Assembly: GCF_003597395.2 (NCBI RefSeq)
Contig: NC_133782.1
Coordinates: 10,892,152-10,956,151, forward strand
Length of the DNA: 64,000 bases
Reading direction: 5' to 3'
DNA from: Chelonoidis abingdonii
Lineage: Eukaryota > Chordata > Testudines > Testudinidae
Position numbers and translations under genes: made by a program. How positions within the stretch are numbered: position 1 is the first letter of the stretch; the number at the start of each line of letters is the position of its first letter. The notes under the pieces were generated by a model. It was not told the origin of the DNA. It did no database searches and saw nothing but the letters and a program-made list of their open reading frames with translations. This document shows, piece after piece, positions 1 through 12,633 of the stretch.

Positions 1-68
<68 letters not shown>
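1..68. repeat. (CA)n microsatellite, about 34 units, open at the window edge
   Basis: Uninterrupted CA dinucleotides from base 1 to about 68. The true length is unknown because the tract starts outside the window. Confidence 0.98.
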
Positions 69-72
<4 letters not shown>

Positions 73-1210
73 TGACTTACATCCTGGTCCTATTTATTAA
101 ACTCCTAGATTCTGGGATGGTAGCCAGGTAAGTGGTTCTGGGGTTAGTAAATCTCTAATGCTTTCCTTTTATTTCTTTCCTGCTTTTATTTATGAAGAAA
201 CAAGCTCTTACTAATAACCAGCATAAAGTATGGGAACTATCCACTCCTGTGGTATATAGGAATATTCTTAGCAATAGTTAAACATTAAATTAATGCATGC
301 AGTTAAAATAAGATCAGTGAAATTAGAAAAACACATGCTTTGTGCCAGCAATGACTCTTGCTTTGGGTTCACACATTTGCTTTTATGCATACGTGTAAGA
401 ATAACTACAATGCAGCAATTAGTTCCTGCTCCACTGAGGATACTCTCCTTACTGAATCTATCCCAATTCCATACATATAGGTGAGAACTTCTGAAGGACT
501 ATCATGAACTAAGGCCAACAAACTGAGTTAAAAGAAGATATTAATCTTAAAACAGTGGTTCTGCCCTTAACTTAAATGAGCCACACATACCATTATGGGA
601 ACGTCACAATCAATTACATATGGTTTCTCTTAAAAGACAAAACCTTCTCTAAAATGATTTAAGCTTTTGCTTGGGACTGAGATTATCATTATTACTCTCA
701 CTGAATACATTTAAAGAACATTCCAGTTTTAGAATTACTGCCAATTCCAGCAATATTCCCTTTCTTTAAAATGGGAAATACTGCTGGAACTGGAAATATC
801 TCTAAAACCATTATTATTTATGATAGTCTATAGTTTGTAGTTTTGTATAGTGCTAGCATTATGATAGATCATTTAAAAATAAACATGCATGCAAGGTGCC
901 TTCCCTGAGGAGCTTACAATTTAATTTAACATAGTACAGATTGGGGATGGGGTACAAGTAAAAGCAATGGAATGACCGGTTGTTTAGCAGGTATCCTTAG
1001 CTACACACTTTGTATGGTTATTTTAATGTTTGTTAATGTGTGTTTGAGGGTAAGATTAAAATACACAGGCTTCATGCCCAGGCATGCAGAGCACTCTGAA
1101 GCTTCAGCAAAGGCCTGATCCAAAACCTATCAAAATCAGTGGCAAGGCTCCCACTGTCTTCCCTGTGCTGTGGATCTGGCTCATAGTGCAGAATATAGCA
1201 GGAACAGGGC
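69..1210. other. Gene-free AT-rich stretch
   Basis: No exon-like frame. A 16-bp imperfect inverted repeat (TTCCAGCAATATTCCC / GGGAAATACTGCTGGAA) lies at about 744-790. The end of the stretch holds a degenerate copy of the dispersed motif CAGTGGCAAGGCTCCCACTG. Confidence 0.5.
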
Positions 1211-1214
1211 AAAA

Positions 1215-1507
1215 AATTGTTCTCCTTAATCTCTGAGGATAGGACAAGAAGCAGTGGGCTTAAATTGCAGCAAAGACAGTTTAAGATGGACATTATGAAA
1301 AACTTCCTAACTCTCATGGTGGTTAAGCTCTGGAATAAATTGGACAGGGAGGTTGTGGAATATTCATTAATGGAGATTTTCAAGAGCAGGTTAGACAAAC
1401 ATCTGCCAGGGATGGTCTAGATAATACTTAGGCCTGCCATGAGTGCAGAAGACTGGACTAGACGACCTCTCTCGGTCCCTTCCAGTCTTATAATTTTGTG
1501 GTTCTAT
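1215..1507 (+). mobile_element. CR1-like LINE, 3' end with the last part of ORF2
   Basis: An open frame at about 1217-1420 reads SGLKLQQRQFKMDIMKNF followed by LWNKLDREVVEY and a stop, matching the conserved C-terminus of CR1 ORF2. Downstream is the typical 3' UTR ending in CTTATAATTTTGTGGTTCTA. It is 5'-truncated, as most LINE copies are. Confidence 0.8.
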
Positions 1508-2476
1508 CCCATCTGTATGGCCAATGCATATTACACCTGTGTACATGCTGACCCATTCCACTATCCAGAACACAGTAGCATGATGCACTGCTTTTCTGTT
1601 TGAAATGCAAGAGACTGATTGGGGTTTTTTTTAAAGCCAATCTGTTTTTAGATGTCAGCAAGCCTTCACTACCTGTGTAGGAATCTTTAGGCAAGATCAG
1701 TTATGTGCATTTCAGACCAAATCCTGGTCCCACTGAAGTCAGTGGCAAAGCTCCCACTAACTAGGCCACGATTTGGCAGCATGATTTTTATAATAATTCA
1801 TAATGATGAGCATAGAATAATAGAAATAATAAAAAAATAAATAATGTGTTATCCAACAGGGAACGTCTGGTGCTACCAAACTCACTTCACATGAGTAAGA
1901 CCATGGAATTCTGAATATTCATTCTAACCTGCCGAAGCAGAAAATCCATCCTGAATATGCCACTGACTACCTAGACTTCATATTTGTCATTTTCAATATG
2001 CCTATCCAAATGATTCCCCAGAGTCACTGTTCTCAAAAACAAGAAGCCTGCACATAACAAAGCATTAGATCTTCTTAATACAAAAATAAGTAAGAAAGAG
2101 GGTTTTTTAAATGATTCATATAATTGTTTAGAGAAAATGAGTTGAATAGGATAAACTGTACTTTTAGTTATTTTCAGATCCATAATTAGCTTTCTGTGAT
2201 TTTTGTTCATCATTTATTATCCATGGACATTTTTACATGTATTCTAGAAGTCATGGGGCCAAATCCTGTTCTCTAATACACCAGGGCAATTCCTGGCACT
2301 TCACTGTGGCCCGTATCTTAGCATTTGTAAATATAAACCAGTGGTCTGTATACACTTTTAATTTCAAACTTGAAAAACTATACATCACACAAAAGAAAAA
2401 TCTTGGACTGAGGGTTCTATATCATGCTTCAGTCCATTATTCTCTGTGATTTTTTCATATTTATTTTTTAAACTGA
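1508..2476. other. Gene-free stretch
   Basis: AT-rich. One degenerate copy of the dispersed motif CCCACTGAAGTCAGTGGCAA lies at about 1729. Nothing else was recognised. Confidence 0.5.
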
Positions 2477-2484
2477 ATGGCACC

Positions 2485-2853
2485 CAGGGCCGGCGCTTTC
2501 ATTTAGGCGACTTAGGGAGTCGCCTAGGGTGCCAGCATTATGGGGGGGGCAGTATTTTGCTGGGGGGGCGGCAGGCGGCTCCGGTGGAGCTGCCGCAGTC
2601 GTGCCTGCGGAGGGTCTGCTGGTCTCGCGGCTCCAGTGGACCTGCCACAGGCATTTCTGCGGACAGTTTGCTGGTCCCGCGACTCGGGTGGACCTGCCGC
2701 AGGCATGCCTGCAGCAGCTCCACCGGAACCGCGGACCAGCGGACCCTCCGCGGGAATGCCTGCGGCAGGTCCACCAGAGCCGCGAGACCCGCGCGCGCGG
2801 GGCGGCGAAGTGGCCCGGTGCCTAGGGCACCAGAAACCCTGGCGCCAGTCCTG
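2485..2853. mobile_element. GC-rich hAT-type MITE with perfect 8-bp TSD
   Basis: Starts CAGGGCCGGCGC and ends GGCGCCAGTCCTG. It is flanked on both sides by ATGGCACC (2477-2484 and 2854-2861). The interior has repeated CCTGC(C/G)GCAGGC blocks and is much richer in GC than the surroundings, which gives long but meaningless open frames on both strands. Confidence 0.9.
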
Positions 2854-2861
2854 ATGGCACC

Positions 2862-5269
2862 ACCTAAATACAAACTGAAACACAAAATTCATCTAATCTC
2901 TTAGCCACTGTGTAGCTTGTTCTGCTACCTGAAATTTAATTAGTGAAATCTACAGTTTGTTGAGACCAAGACTAATTTACCTGGTTTCTGGGAAGACATC
3001 AGAAAAAACCTTGTATTTATAGTATTTTGAAAGTACGGTGCCCAACTCTCTTGGCTTCTTCCAGAGCAATGAGAACATGTAAAAGCTTATCCTCAAGATC
3101 TGCCTTAATCTAAAATCAGAACACAAATCATTTGGGATGCTCTTGGCCAAGGATTCTCATGCCGTCTTCAGTAGAGCTACACCAATTTTACACCAGCTGA
3201 AGATCTGGCCTTCTGACTGTTACGAAAAACAGTTGCAATCTCTGGCTGCTTAAAGGCCATTTTATGCTGCTTATGACCTTAATGGACCAGAGAATCCATC
3301 CCTCGGTGTTCTGAATGAAAGACCATTTTACCAGGGCTAAAATATAACTGCAAGCCAGCTACACTTAGTGGCAGGGAGGGATTATTTGTTTTTGGCTTTT
3401 ACTCCTTATATAATCCTCTTGAAAAGTTAAACTGGTTGCAAGATGTTTCAAATGGAAAAAAATACGCTGGTCTTTGGAACAAAGAGCTGATTTTAAAAGC
3501 TACATTCTACATTAGTACTGACAAAGTACATCTGTGTTCTGAGAACTCATAAATTTCCTCTTCTGAGTTTTAAAAGAATGCACATTTATTTACAAAACAA
3601 AATGCTGACACAGTTCAACAAGCACATTTATACTTTCATCCTTGCCAGCACAGATACATCTGGCCACATAAGAGATAAATGACAGCATCTCTCACAAGGA
3701 AATGCCATGTCAACTGCTTGAGTGGCACTGACAAGCTGTACTCATGAAATGTTAGGGCCAACCCATTTCTGCAGGAAACCATTCAGAAAGTAGGATCACA
3801 CTTTTTCTCCACAGCCACTTACCATAGACAAGAACTTCCACATCCATACAAAGCAAGTCTGGTCTGCACCTCCTAATTATTACCACTAATTTAGTTAATT
3901 AAACTGAGAGTTTTTTAAAAAGTAAATGCATCCATCCATCACCCTACACATTTGCATAATAAAAACTATGACAAATCTTATGAAGCAAATGAATGATGAA
4001 TTTTTCTTGAGTCATTAAAATTTGAACAAAAAACACCACCTCTAAATTTACCACCTTCTCCAGTGCTTGTGATAAATGATATGCCTTGCAGTTTATCCTG
4101 AGGGTTAATAGACTCTGGTTGTGTCAGACCAAGGGAGAAGCAAGTTGCAGAGTTGAGGATCCTCATTCAGACTGCCCTATCCCTAACCTCACCATGTCTA
4201 AATCAGGGGACTGCCAGCTAAAGAATCTCAACTGATCTGAACTGTCAGAATATCATATGAAGAGAAAGTCTCTTGGACCGCAAGGTCCTTTTATTTTTAT
4301 GTATTGTTCACATTCCAGTAGCATCCAGAGGTCTCGATCAGGAGTGACACTCCATTGTGCTAGAGACTGTACAAAAATAAAACCGAACCATCAATAGATC
4401 TGTAAGTTGAAAGTTGGCACTGTCATATTTAGTAAGCACCTATGAGAAAGGTAGTTTTTATTAACTGCACATTTAGCCAGCTCAGTCCGAAATGTTTCAG
4501 CCTCTGGCAGCATCATCTAGTTCCCACTAGATATGTTCAGATACTTCAGACAGGTATTTAGCATAGTCATCCATATGTGAAACATGATACCTATATTTAC
4601 AACAATCAGCACCTTAAAATGCACACACACATGAATTCCTCTTAAGTAGCTGTAATCTGGAAGAATGGGATCTTTGATCCTCTTCCTTTAGGAAACTGAA
4701 GTACTTCAAATAACACCCAGATACCAGACCGAAGACATCTCTGAAATATTAGTAATAATATTGGATTTTTCAGGGCTTCCTGTATGTCCAAGTTAAATAT
4801 TAAATAAGCACAAAAAGACCATAGCTACTGTTAACTCTAAAATTGGTGACTATCTGGATGTTGATTTCAGACAAAACTGCTTGCTGTACCGGTACAGTCA
4901 TGTCAAGTACAATGAACATTTTATAACTAATGTAAAAAGCTTTTAAGTGACTATGTGAAATAGATGAAAATACTGATTTGTTTCTTCAGTTGATATTTTT
5001 GTTACATGTACATTGGGGGCAGAGCAGATGCTTTCTAACTGTTTTTCATTATCTCTTACTGGTGTCAGTGTTTTAATCCAGTGGTTCCTAAATGGTGGTT
5101 TGTGATCCATTGAGTAGTAGCAGTGTCGTGGTAGTACTGAAAGGCCCCAGGCAGAACCTGGGCCCTATTGGACTAGGTGCTGTAACATCACATAGTAAGT
5201 TCTTGGGGCAGGTTGGCTGGGGGACCTGGGTGGAAAATGAAGGGTAGCTGGAGAAAGCCCTGGGTAGCT
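2862..5269. other. Gene-free stretch with one old SINE/LINE tail
   Basis: Mostly unique AT-rich sequence. About 4293-4385 resembles the reverse complement of an L2/MIR-type 3' tail (CAGTAGCATCCAGAGG, CCATTGTGCTAGAGAC, TGTACAAA). About 5078-5200 may be another old relic (CAGTGGTTCC, then GGCCCCAGGCAGAACC). Confidence 0.45.
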
Positions 5270-5420
5270 ATCTGAATAAACATGGATTTGCTTACACTGT
5301 TCGCTTTATCTGCCGGATACTCCGACATCTATATAATAAAGTTGCGCTCTGATTAAATCCACATCAAGTGTCTCCTTCTTTCAGTACAGCTGGACAATGT
5401 TTATCGGACGGACTTCCTGG
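5270..5420 (+). mobile_element. Possible LTR fragment (weak)
   Basis: The segment GAATAAACATGG...TGCCGGATACTCCGACA followed by TATATAATAAAGTTGCGC and CTCCTTCTTTCAG looks like the R/U5 part of a retroelement LTR. No matching 5' end or target duplication was found. Confidence 0.3.
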
Positions 5421-5442
5421 AGAACAGATCACACTTGTATTC

Positions 5443-5510
5443 AATTACATTTTCATACACAGTATGAAAAAGTAATTGTACCGTTAGTAATAAATTAATT
5501 ACTAATGGTG
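5443..5510. repeat. Two adjacent near-perfect hairpins
   Basis: First stem CAATTACATTTTCATAC (5443-5459) pairs with GTATGAAAAAGTAATTG (5463-5479), 16 of 17 positions, with a 3-base loop. The second, ACCGTTAGTAAT (5481-5492), pairs with ATTACTAATGGT (5499-5510). Origin not recognised. Confidence 0.75.
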
Positions 5511-8349
5511 CAACAAATACCATTTTGTTTGGTAGAATAGAAGGGTGTTTTGGGGAGGGGGTTCTGTATTGTTTTTAGAGTGCACGTGTTCCATATACTT
5601 CTACACTTCAATTCTAATTAGTAACAGTGGTGTTGATGGACTTTCTTACTGGCCCAGAAGTGACTGCTAGTCTCGCCCAAGATACCTTTTTTCACGGTAA
5701 ACAATTTCTGTCTCTGGCATTTATCCTCATTCTTACCTCATTCCCTGAAGCTGAAATCATACCCCAATGCCACATAACAAAAGTGCGTATTTGACTTCAG
5801 CTCTTCAGTTGTTCTTCAAGAGATCTGATTCTGTGAAATTCTGAGTACCTGCACTAAGGTGCTGACTACTCACAACATCTGCTAAAGTTAACAGAGTTGA
5901 GGGTGCTCAGATTGTTGCAGGATCAGGTCCCAGGTTTAGGTAATTTTTCCCAGGACAATTAGTTTTAACCATATTCTGACCCTGAGACATCTGCCTGCTC
6001 ATTGTGATATCAATAGTCCCTGAAAATCACACACCTTACCTCAGCTGTTATGATACAGCTACAAACATTATCTAATTTTGAAGTCATGGGACCCACAAGA
6101 GTCTCTCTTCAGGTACTGTGTATGAACATTTGGGGAAAATTTACCCTTACTAATTCCACAGTATGCTCCTACCATTTCTTGGTTTTACATAAGTGGTTTC
6201 TTTTTGTGGATATTGCACTAGAATATTATAATCCTTTCAGAGTATACGAAAGAAAATTAAACCTGTAAAATCAGAATACTCCAGATAAAATGTAGCAGCT
6301 GACTTAATTTTCTGTAACAACTGAAATATATACCACTTATGACAGCAAAGAATTTAGTATTTATCTTGATGATTAATAAAAGTACATCAATTTGTGCTCT
6401 TTGTTTCTTTTCCTCTTGGATATTTTTAAGTTTGAAACCTCCAAAAGGTTTGACCTCAGTATAAACACTCTATAAGCTAAAAATATATATTTTAATATGT
6501 AAATAAAACATTATTTTTGACTTATAGTTGTCTCAATCAGCATCATTTGTATATCAAAATATTTTCCATTCTAATTCCTGCATCACTTCTCATCTCAGCT
6601 GAATCACACAGTACTCTCTGGATTATTCTATGTCTGTACTTCTATTTTAAACTTAGCTTCTTTCTCTCAAAAGGGAAACATATTTAATACATCTGTGCAC
6701 ATTGTTGGCAGCTCTATAGTGACCAGACAAATAGGACGTTTCTAGTTGCACAACAGAAAAAATTAAGGGAGTTCATTTTTTTATTTTGTCATATCATCAA
6801 ATTCACTGTGCATTTTCTATGCTAGGAAAGAGTTAACAACCTTCAGTCAACCATCTGCAATCAACAGGTTGCACAAAGAGCAGAAAAATAACCTTAATCC
6901 AGCTTTTAAAGTTTTGGAGGCTGGACTAACAGATGTAAAAAATACTGATTATAAAGCTGTCTCAGACAGACATGGGACTGGTACTAAAATGCTCTATGTT
7001 TTGGAGAAAAGCTTCCCTCATCTCGAATTGAAATAATTACTGCATTAAAACAAGCACAACTTAATGATCTATCTCATTCCGTATAGAATTTCTATCCACA
7101 TAAAGTAACAACAAAGCACTTGCTAACCTTTAGGCGGTCAGTCCATAGGCAGGTGGAGTGGTACAGGTCTCTCTGGAATACCGTTGAAACAAAAGAAGCA
7201 TCCTGTTTCCTTTTTCAATTTTCTTTTTTTTTGTTAAACTGATCATTGAAGGCTTTACGGTGGGGTGTGTGGGGGTGGGGGTGATTTCAGCCCATGCTTG
7301 GCGTGGGAAGAGTTTTAATGGCTGTTGCTGGTAATATGGTTTGCCTGTTACAGTGTCTGCACTACTGCAGCTCTGTGTGGGCGTAAAGAAATGACACGAC
7401 TGGGTTTCAAACCATTACAGTGAACATTTGCAAACAGATTAAAAAAAAAACCCCCAAAACCATCGGGTACAAATGAAAAATTATTTTTTTCTTTCTTATA
7501 TTCTCTTTTGGTTTTTAAAGGAGCCTTCTTTTTTAACCTGAAAGACTTAATAGATCTAATGCCCTTTCATTCCATTCCAGGTCTCCTTCTGGGCCTGTAA
7601 AATAAAGAATGTAGCTGAAATATTTAGGAAGATTCTTGGTTTTATTTTGCAATAAATGTTTCACTATCATCTTTATTTCCACTCTTTAAGGGATTACAAG
7701 AAGTTAGTCTTTTTAAAACTCCTTATCAGAAAATTTTTTATTTTGTATAGCATCATTTACATATGCTTCCTAAAACACTTCAGTGATTTAAACATACAGA
7801 GTTTTAAATTATACAGAGCTTTATTCAATATAAAAGCAACACTTTGAGATTTGATTGAACAAGACTCCAAAGGGCCAAATTTTGCCCCATCTTCTGGGGA
7901 CACAGAGGTCCCTGATTCAGTCAGACAAGTGGAAAACAGGTGGCAGAATTTAAGCACTGTGCAGGAGATCCAAACTGCCTTCATACATAGAGTTCTGCTT
8001 TATCTGAGGCTTCCTGCACTTCAACATTAAGGGGGGATTTAGAGGTGCCCTATGGAAGGGGTGGAACTGGCAGATTCATAACTATGGAGATTCATCAGTT
8101 ATACTTCTGCAAGGAGAGGGAGTGCACTAGCCACTAGAACTACTGTATAGTCCAAGAAAGAGTGATTAATAGGCATAGTGCAGTTCCAGTAGTCAAAAAT
8201 GCAATTTATCACAAGAGTGTGCAATCTGTCACATTCACATCACCATCACGTGTGAATATGAGACACCCAGATTTTTAGAAAAATATGTAAGCATTTGGCA
8301 CACAAAAATGCAATGTAATGCAGTGAGCCCAACTTTCATGTGCTGTTAA
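5511..8349. other. Gene-free stretch
   Basis: AT-rich with several homopolymer runs (A11 near 7440, T tracts near 7220) and a G/T-rich stretch at 7258-7284. No mobile element or exon was identified with confidence. Confidence 0.45.
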
Positions 8350-8650
8350 CATGATTTCATACTGTTATTATTTATTGCTTGTATTACAGTAGCACCTAGA
8401 GACTCCCACCAAGAATGGAGCCTATTGTGCTAGGCTCTGCACAAACACACATATAGTCCCTTTCCCCCTAAAGAACTTGCAGCCTAAGTGGATAGACAAA
8501 GGTGGGGAGGGAAACAGAGGTGAAGTGATTTGTACAAGATCACATAGCAGATTAGTGGCAGAACTGAATTAAGAATCCACATATATTGACTCCCAGTCCA
8601 ATGCCCTATCCACTACATCATGCTGCCACCCCCTATACCGTGCTGTAGCT
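8350..8650 (-). mobile_element. MIR/L2-like SINE relic, antisense
   Basis: Contains the reverse complement of a MIR-type core (AGATCACATAGCAGATTAG, TTGACTCCCAGTCCAATGCC, CCACTACATCATGCTGCC) preceded by an L2-like tail (GTAGCACCTAGAGAC, TTGTGCTAGGCTCTGCACA). It is diverged, consistent with an ancient amniote repeat. Confidence 0.65.
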
Positions 8651-8666
8651 TTTATCCCAAAGAATC

Positions 8667-9294
8667 TGTGTTGGGGTGTCCTCCCCACACAGGACTTGAC
8701 GGGGTTATGGTGGCCAGGTAGACCTATTAACACCACAGACTACACCCAGAGAAAAAGCCAGGGAGCAGGGAATTGATTGAATTAAGGTTCAGCTGTGCAG
8801 GAATAGGCAGGGCCTATAGAGCCAGGAAGCTGACAACAGACAAGCTGCTACTGGGAAAGAGTAGTCACAATCTGGGAAGGAGGAGGAGGGTTTGGAGCTG
8901 GTACTCCCAGGGAATGGGGAACCAGCAGTCCAGGGAAGGAGCAGTGCGAGCTGGGAGAGTAAAGTCCAGAACTACTGGGTTGTGTGTCCCTGGACTGGAA
9001 TATGGCATAGAGAGCGGGCCCAAGTTCCCCTACCAGCCACTGAAGGAGTGGCACATGACTGCCTAGGACTGCTGAAGAAAAGAACTGACTATACCCCAAA
9101 ATGGGGAAAAGCTGAGTGACCTGGAGGCAGAGGTGAGTCATGAAGAGAACAATGCAGTTCCTGGAGTGAAAGCAGAGCTCCAGACCAGAGAGAGACAGAC
9201 AGAGTAATGATGTGCAATGGCGAGAAGGGGCATTGATCTCACGGAGTTAATCCCCAGAGCAGCCAGGGGGAGGTGAGTGGGGCACCCCATCACA
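8667..9294 (+). mobile_element. Solo LTR, about 628 bp
   Basis: Begins TGTGTTGGGGTGTCC and ends GGCACCCCATCACA, so it has TG...CA borders. The flanks GAATC (left) and GGATC (right) are consistent with a 5-bp duplication with one mismatch. The purine-rich interior lacks coding motifs, so open frames of 97 codons here are not genes. Superfamily not decided. Confidence 0.6.
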
Positions 9295-10030
9295 GGATCC
9301 CAAAGTGCTTTACAAATTATATTCAGATAGCCCCACAGAAATGCAGCTACCTGACACTGCTTAACAGTAATGGAGAGGGGAAATTTTGGCCAATGGTACC
9401 AAAGATCCCTACTCTTAAGAACTGTGAAAACATTCAAGTTCACATAACAGACAAAATGCTGGTGATTGAAGTCTCACCAAAAGACCCACGCTAACAATAA
9501 ACATCATGGAGTTCAGTTTATTTGCCTCCAAAGGATGAAGCGTTCACTCACTCCTACCGGGATTGGAATCTATGGTTCCAAGGAGTCAGTGTTTTCACAC
9601 CTTGTTATTTATTATTTGTATTTTAGTAGCACCCATCACATGCTAAGCAATGTCCATGTACAGGAAGATAAGGTATAAGCTCTTGAGAACACGCACTAAG
9701 AAAACCAAGAACCTCACTCATGTGACCATGGTGAAGCATCACTGAAAGAGTTGTTTTCTTCTATCACAGAACACGGGACTTTGTTGGAGTAAGACAAAAT
9801 CATTATCCCTAAAGCTACTCTGTCTCTCTGCTTCGTAGTTGAGAGTCTATCTAGGATGCTTCTCAGACCCCTTCGTGCCCGGCTTTTGCTACAGATTTAA
9901 CGTAACAATACACATATTCTCATAATCTGATACTGCAAGATTATTCCTTGTCTCTGCAAGTAATCTTATTGAGTCAATAGAAGTAAATGTATGAGTAAGA
10001 GTTGCAAGATTAGACCCATGGTGCTCAGAT
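9295..10030. other. Gene-free stretch with old repeat fragments
   Basis: Directly after the LTR, GGATCCCAAAGTGCTTTACA resembles the MIR-like repeats in this window, suggesting that the LTR inserted into one. About 9600-9680 is another L2-like tail (GTATTTTAGTAGCACCCATC). The remainder is unique. Confidence 0.4.
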
Positions 10031-10032
10031 TA

Positions 10033-10060
10033 AAAATAATAATAATAATAATAATAATTA
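10033..10060. repeat. (ATA)n microsatellite
   Basis: About nine AAT/ATA units, next to a CR1-like 3' end and possibly grown from its tail. Confidence 0.85.
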
Positions 10061-10065
10061 ATAAT

Positions 10066-10200
10066 TGGAGATATATCAATCTCCTAGAACTGGAAGGGAC
10101 CTCGAAAGGTCATCGAGTCCAGCCCCCTGCCTTCACTAGCAGGACCAAGTACAGATTTTTGCCCCAGATCCCTAAATGGCCCCCTCAAGGACTGAACTAA
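10066..10200 (-). mobile_element. CR1-like LINE 3' end, antisense
   Basis: CTAGAACTGGAAGGGACCTC and AGGTCATCGAGTCCAGCCCC are the reverse complement of the conserved CR1 3' UTR. The copy is short and 5'-truncated. Confidence 0.75.
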
Positions 10201-11289
10201 CCCACTCCTTTAAAACAGAAAGCCAGAATGAGATATAATGTAATTAATTTTTAATAAATGTATTTAAAATCCTTTCATTTCCATATCTTCCTGGTAGGAC
10301 ATACCATAAAATATCTAGTGCTGATTAAAGAACCAGCTCACTGTGCTTGTGATGGTTTAGGGTCTGGCAGCAATGAATAACTCAAACTCTTTGAATGACA
10401 AATGATAGCAGGTTATAGCCAACTCTAATGGAGCTTTTCCAGACAAAGATGTCAGTGGCATCAGTGCTGACAATCAAAAAGTTCCTTGCGCAGAAGTGAA
10501 AAGACACAGACTTCCCAGCAGTGTTATATTCACATAGACTCTGACAAGTCTGAGTGTGATAATACAGTATAATATGGACTCTAACTGAAACTGCTTAAGT
10601 TAATTCACTTAAGATTGTAGATTTCCTAGAGCTCTCACGCCACGTGTGTTACAGAAGCAACAAGTCAGACACTTATCTCTTAAATTATCTGTTCCTTTCA
10701 ACATTAATGTAATCTTTGTGTAGATAAAGGGACTGCCTCAGACTACTCAACACAAACTCCTGACCAATTAAGCACTTTTTGTGTCATGGTCATTGAGATT
10801 TTGCAGCCCTCAAGACATGTCCTAAAAGTCCTCATTTTCTAATTACATTTCACATGACAAAACCACTTAGATTTCTGAGGTCCCAGGTTAAAATCTGTGC
10901 TGCAGCTCCTGGAGGGGGGGGGAAATTGGGAAAGGGAGCCAGAACCAGAGGGATTGTGGAGGAGGAGCTAAGATATGGATCTGAGGGGAAATGGAAACTG
11001 GCTAAGAAAGAAGACTGGTGTGTGGAACTCAAGTAGGGAATCTAGCACCAGGTACAGTACTGAGATGGGAGCAAAACTGGGACTCAAAGGGGAAGAATAG
11101 TACTGGCTGGGTGAAGGGACTGGGACAAGGAGTCGGGGATGGGACTAGAATGGGGACCTGGGTGGTGTAGAAAGACAGGACTAGCACAAGGACAGGCTGG
11201 AGTGGACACAGGAAAAAGAGATCTGCCTTGGGGAACAGTGGCGGAAGTGTTTGTGCCCACAACAGCACATTCTCCTCCAGAGCCTGTAA
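10201..11289. other. Gene-free stretch, purine-rich from 10900
   Basis: AT-rich up to about 10890, then a G/A-rich block (10900-11260) that gives open frames on both strands without any domain resemblance. Confidence 0.4.
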
Positions 11290-11418
11290 GGTTACATCTA
11301 CACTACAATTTAAAAACCCACTGTTGGCCAATGCCAACTGACTCGGGCTCGCAGGACTCAGGCTAGGTGGCAGTTTAATTGCTATATAAATGTTAGGGCT
11401 CAGGCTGGAGCCCAAGCT
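11290..11418. mobile_element. Truncated Harbinger-type MITE
   Basis: ACATCTACACTACAATTTAA at the left is the MITE terminal core, followed by CTGACTCGGGCTCGCAGGAC and GGGCTCAGGCTGGAGCCC. The right half is missing; it is replaced by the retroelement tail at 11424. Confidence 0.55.
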
Positions 11419-11423
11419 CTAGG

Positions 11424-11503
11424 ACCCTGCACAAGTTTGTCTCTCTCACCAACAGAAGTTGGTCCAATAAAAGATATTACCTCATCCACCCATCTCTAAC
11501 CTA
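11424..11503 (+). mobile_element. Retroelement 3' tail (turtle-type, LINE/SINE/Penelope class uncertain)
   Basis: TTGTCTCTCTCACCAACAG, AAGTTGGTCCAATAAAAGAT and ATTACCTCATCCACC match the tail also seen at 20115-20180. It is a dispersed repeat known to me from turtles; the exact family cannot be settled by eye. Confidence 0.6.
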
Positions 11504-12404
11504 TTACTTCTGTCAGTTACTCTGTTAGCTCAAGTGGCAGAGATCTGTTTTGTGGATCTAAAGAATCCAACCCTGCTAATGAACTGTGTAGGACTCAGTA
11601 TAGGTCCATATGATGTAATTTCTGTTTTTCAGTTTGCTGTTTCAAAATGCAAGGTAAATTATGCTACTAAAATGGATATTAAACTATGTTTAAAAAAATA
11701 TTATGGTTGCAAAGTCAGGCACTCAGAAGTTAGGAAATGCCCATGCAACCTTAATTCAGCCTCCTTGTGCATATACAGTATGATACAGTCTTTAATTATG
11801 TGATTATGTATTATTTTTTCTAAATGGCCCCTGCCTCATTTGCAAGTTAACTGAAAACCTTTAAAGGAAGCATTCATAAAATGGAGGTATTTGAATATGT
11901 CATAGATATTCAAAGCGGAGAAATGAACCTACCACAGTAAACTGACAGCCATCTGTTGCCTCATATTATTACTACATAATAGCAACAAATAAAGACTAAT
12001 GTTAAACTTTAATAAGAGCTAAACACAACTCCTCCATTTGCACAGCTTCCAAACTGTTAATATTTTGTCCACATATAAAAAATAGTAAATTAGCACTTTA
12101 AATGCTTATGGCAAAAAACACTGAGTAGTAGCCAATTTAAAGGTAAAAAATTTGGAGATTAGATTCAATTATTCCTGATTAGAATTAAAAAACTCAGAGA
12201 TATGAATAGCAGTAAGTTGTTTTCTTTTTTTTTCCCACTTGGTAATTTATTATAACCCATTGGAATTTAATTTCACTCAAACTGTTCTAAGGTCCTACTA
12301 GATAACAAAGTAACCTGATGAGAGAGAGTAGGAAGAGCACACTACAAAACCAAATGCTATTCTATTACACTTTAATCCTGATTGTTTTCATTTTTTCCCA
12401 TTAA
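11504..12404. other. Gene-free AT-rich stretch
   Basis: No repeat or exon recognised; a T run near 12221. Confidence 0.45.
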
Positions 12405-12620
12405 TACCATAATAATTCTTTGCACTTCTAATGCACTTCTATACAGTTCTCAAAGCACTTTACAGAGAAAAATTAAGCACATCTCAAATCTTTGTTCTAT
12501 TATACCAATTTACTGCTGTGTAAACTGGTTAACTGGAAGAAGGAGTATGTGATTTAACCAAAACCACGAGGCAGGGGCAATGCTGGGACCAGAAACCAGG
12601 AGTCCTGATTTCTAATTCCC
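12405..12620 (-). mobile_element. MIR-like SINE relic, antisense
   Basis: TTCTCAAAGCACTTTACAGA, ATTTAACCAAAACCACGAGG and CCAGGAGTCCTGATTTCTAA follow the order of a reverse-complement MIR. The palindromic hAT MITE at 12634 lies at its end. Confidence 0.6.
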
Positions 12621-12633
12621 TTCTCTGTTAGAA

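Noticed and set aside
2446..2904. 152-codon frame and overlapping frames on both strands
   Set aside because: They coincide with the GC-rich MITE 2485-2853, which has clear ends and a target duplication.
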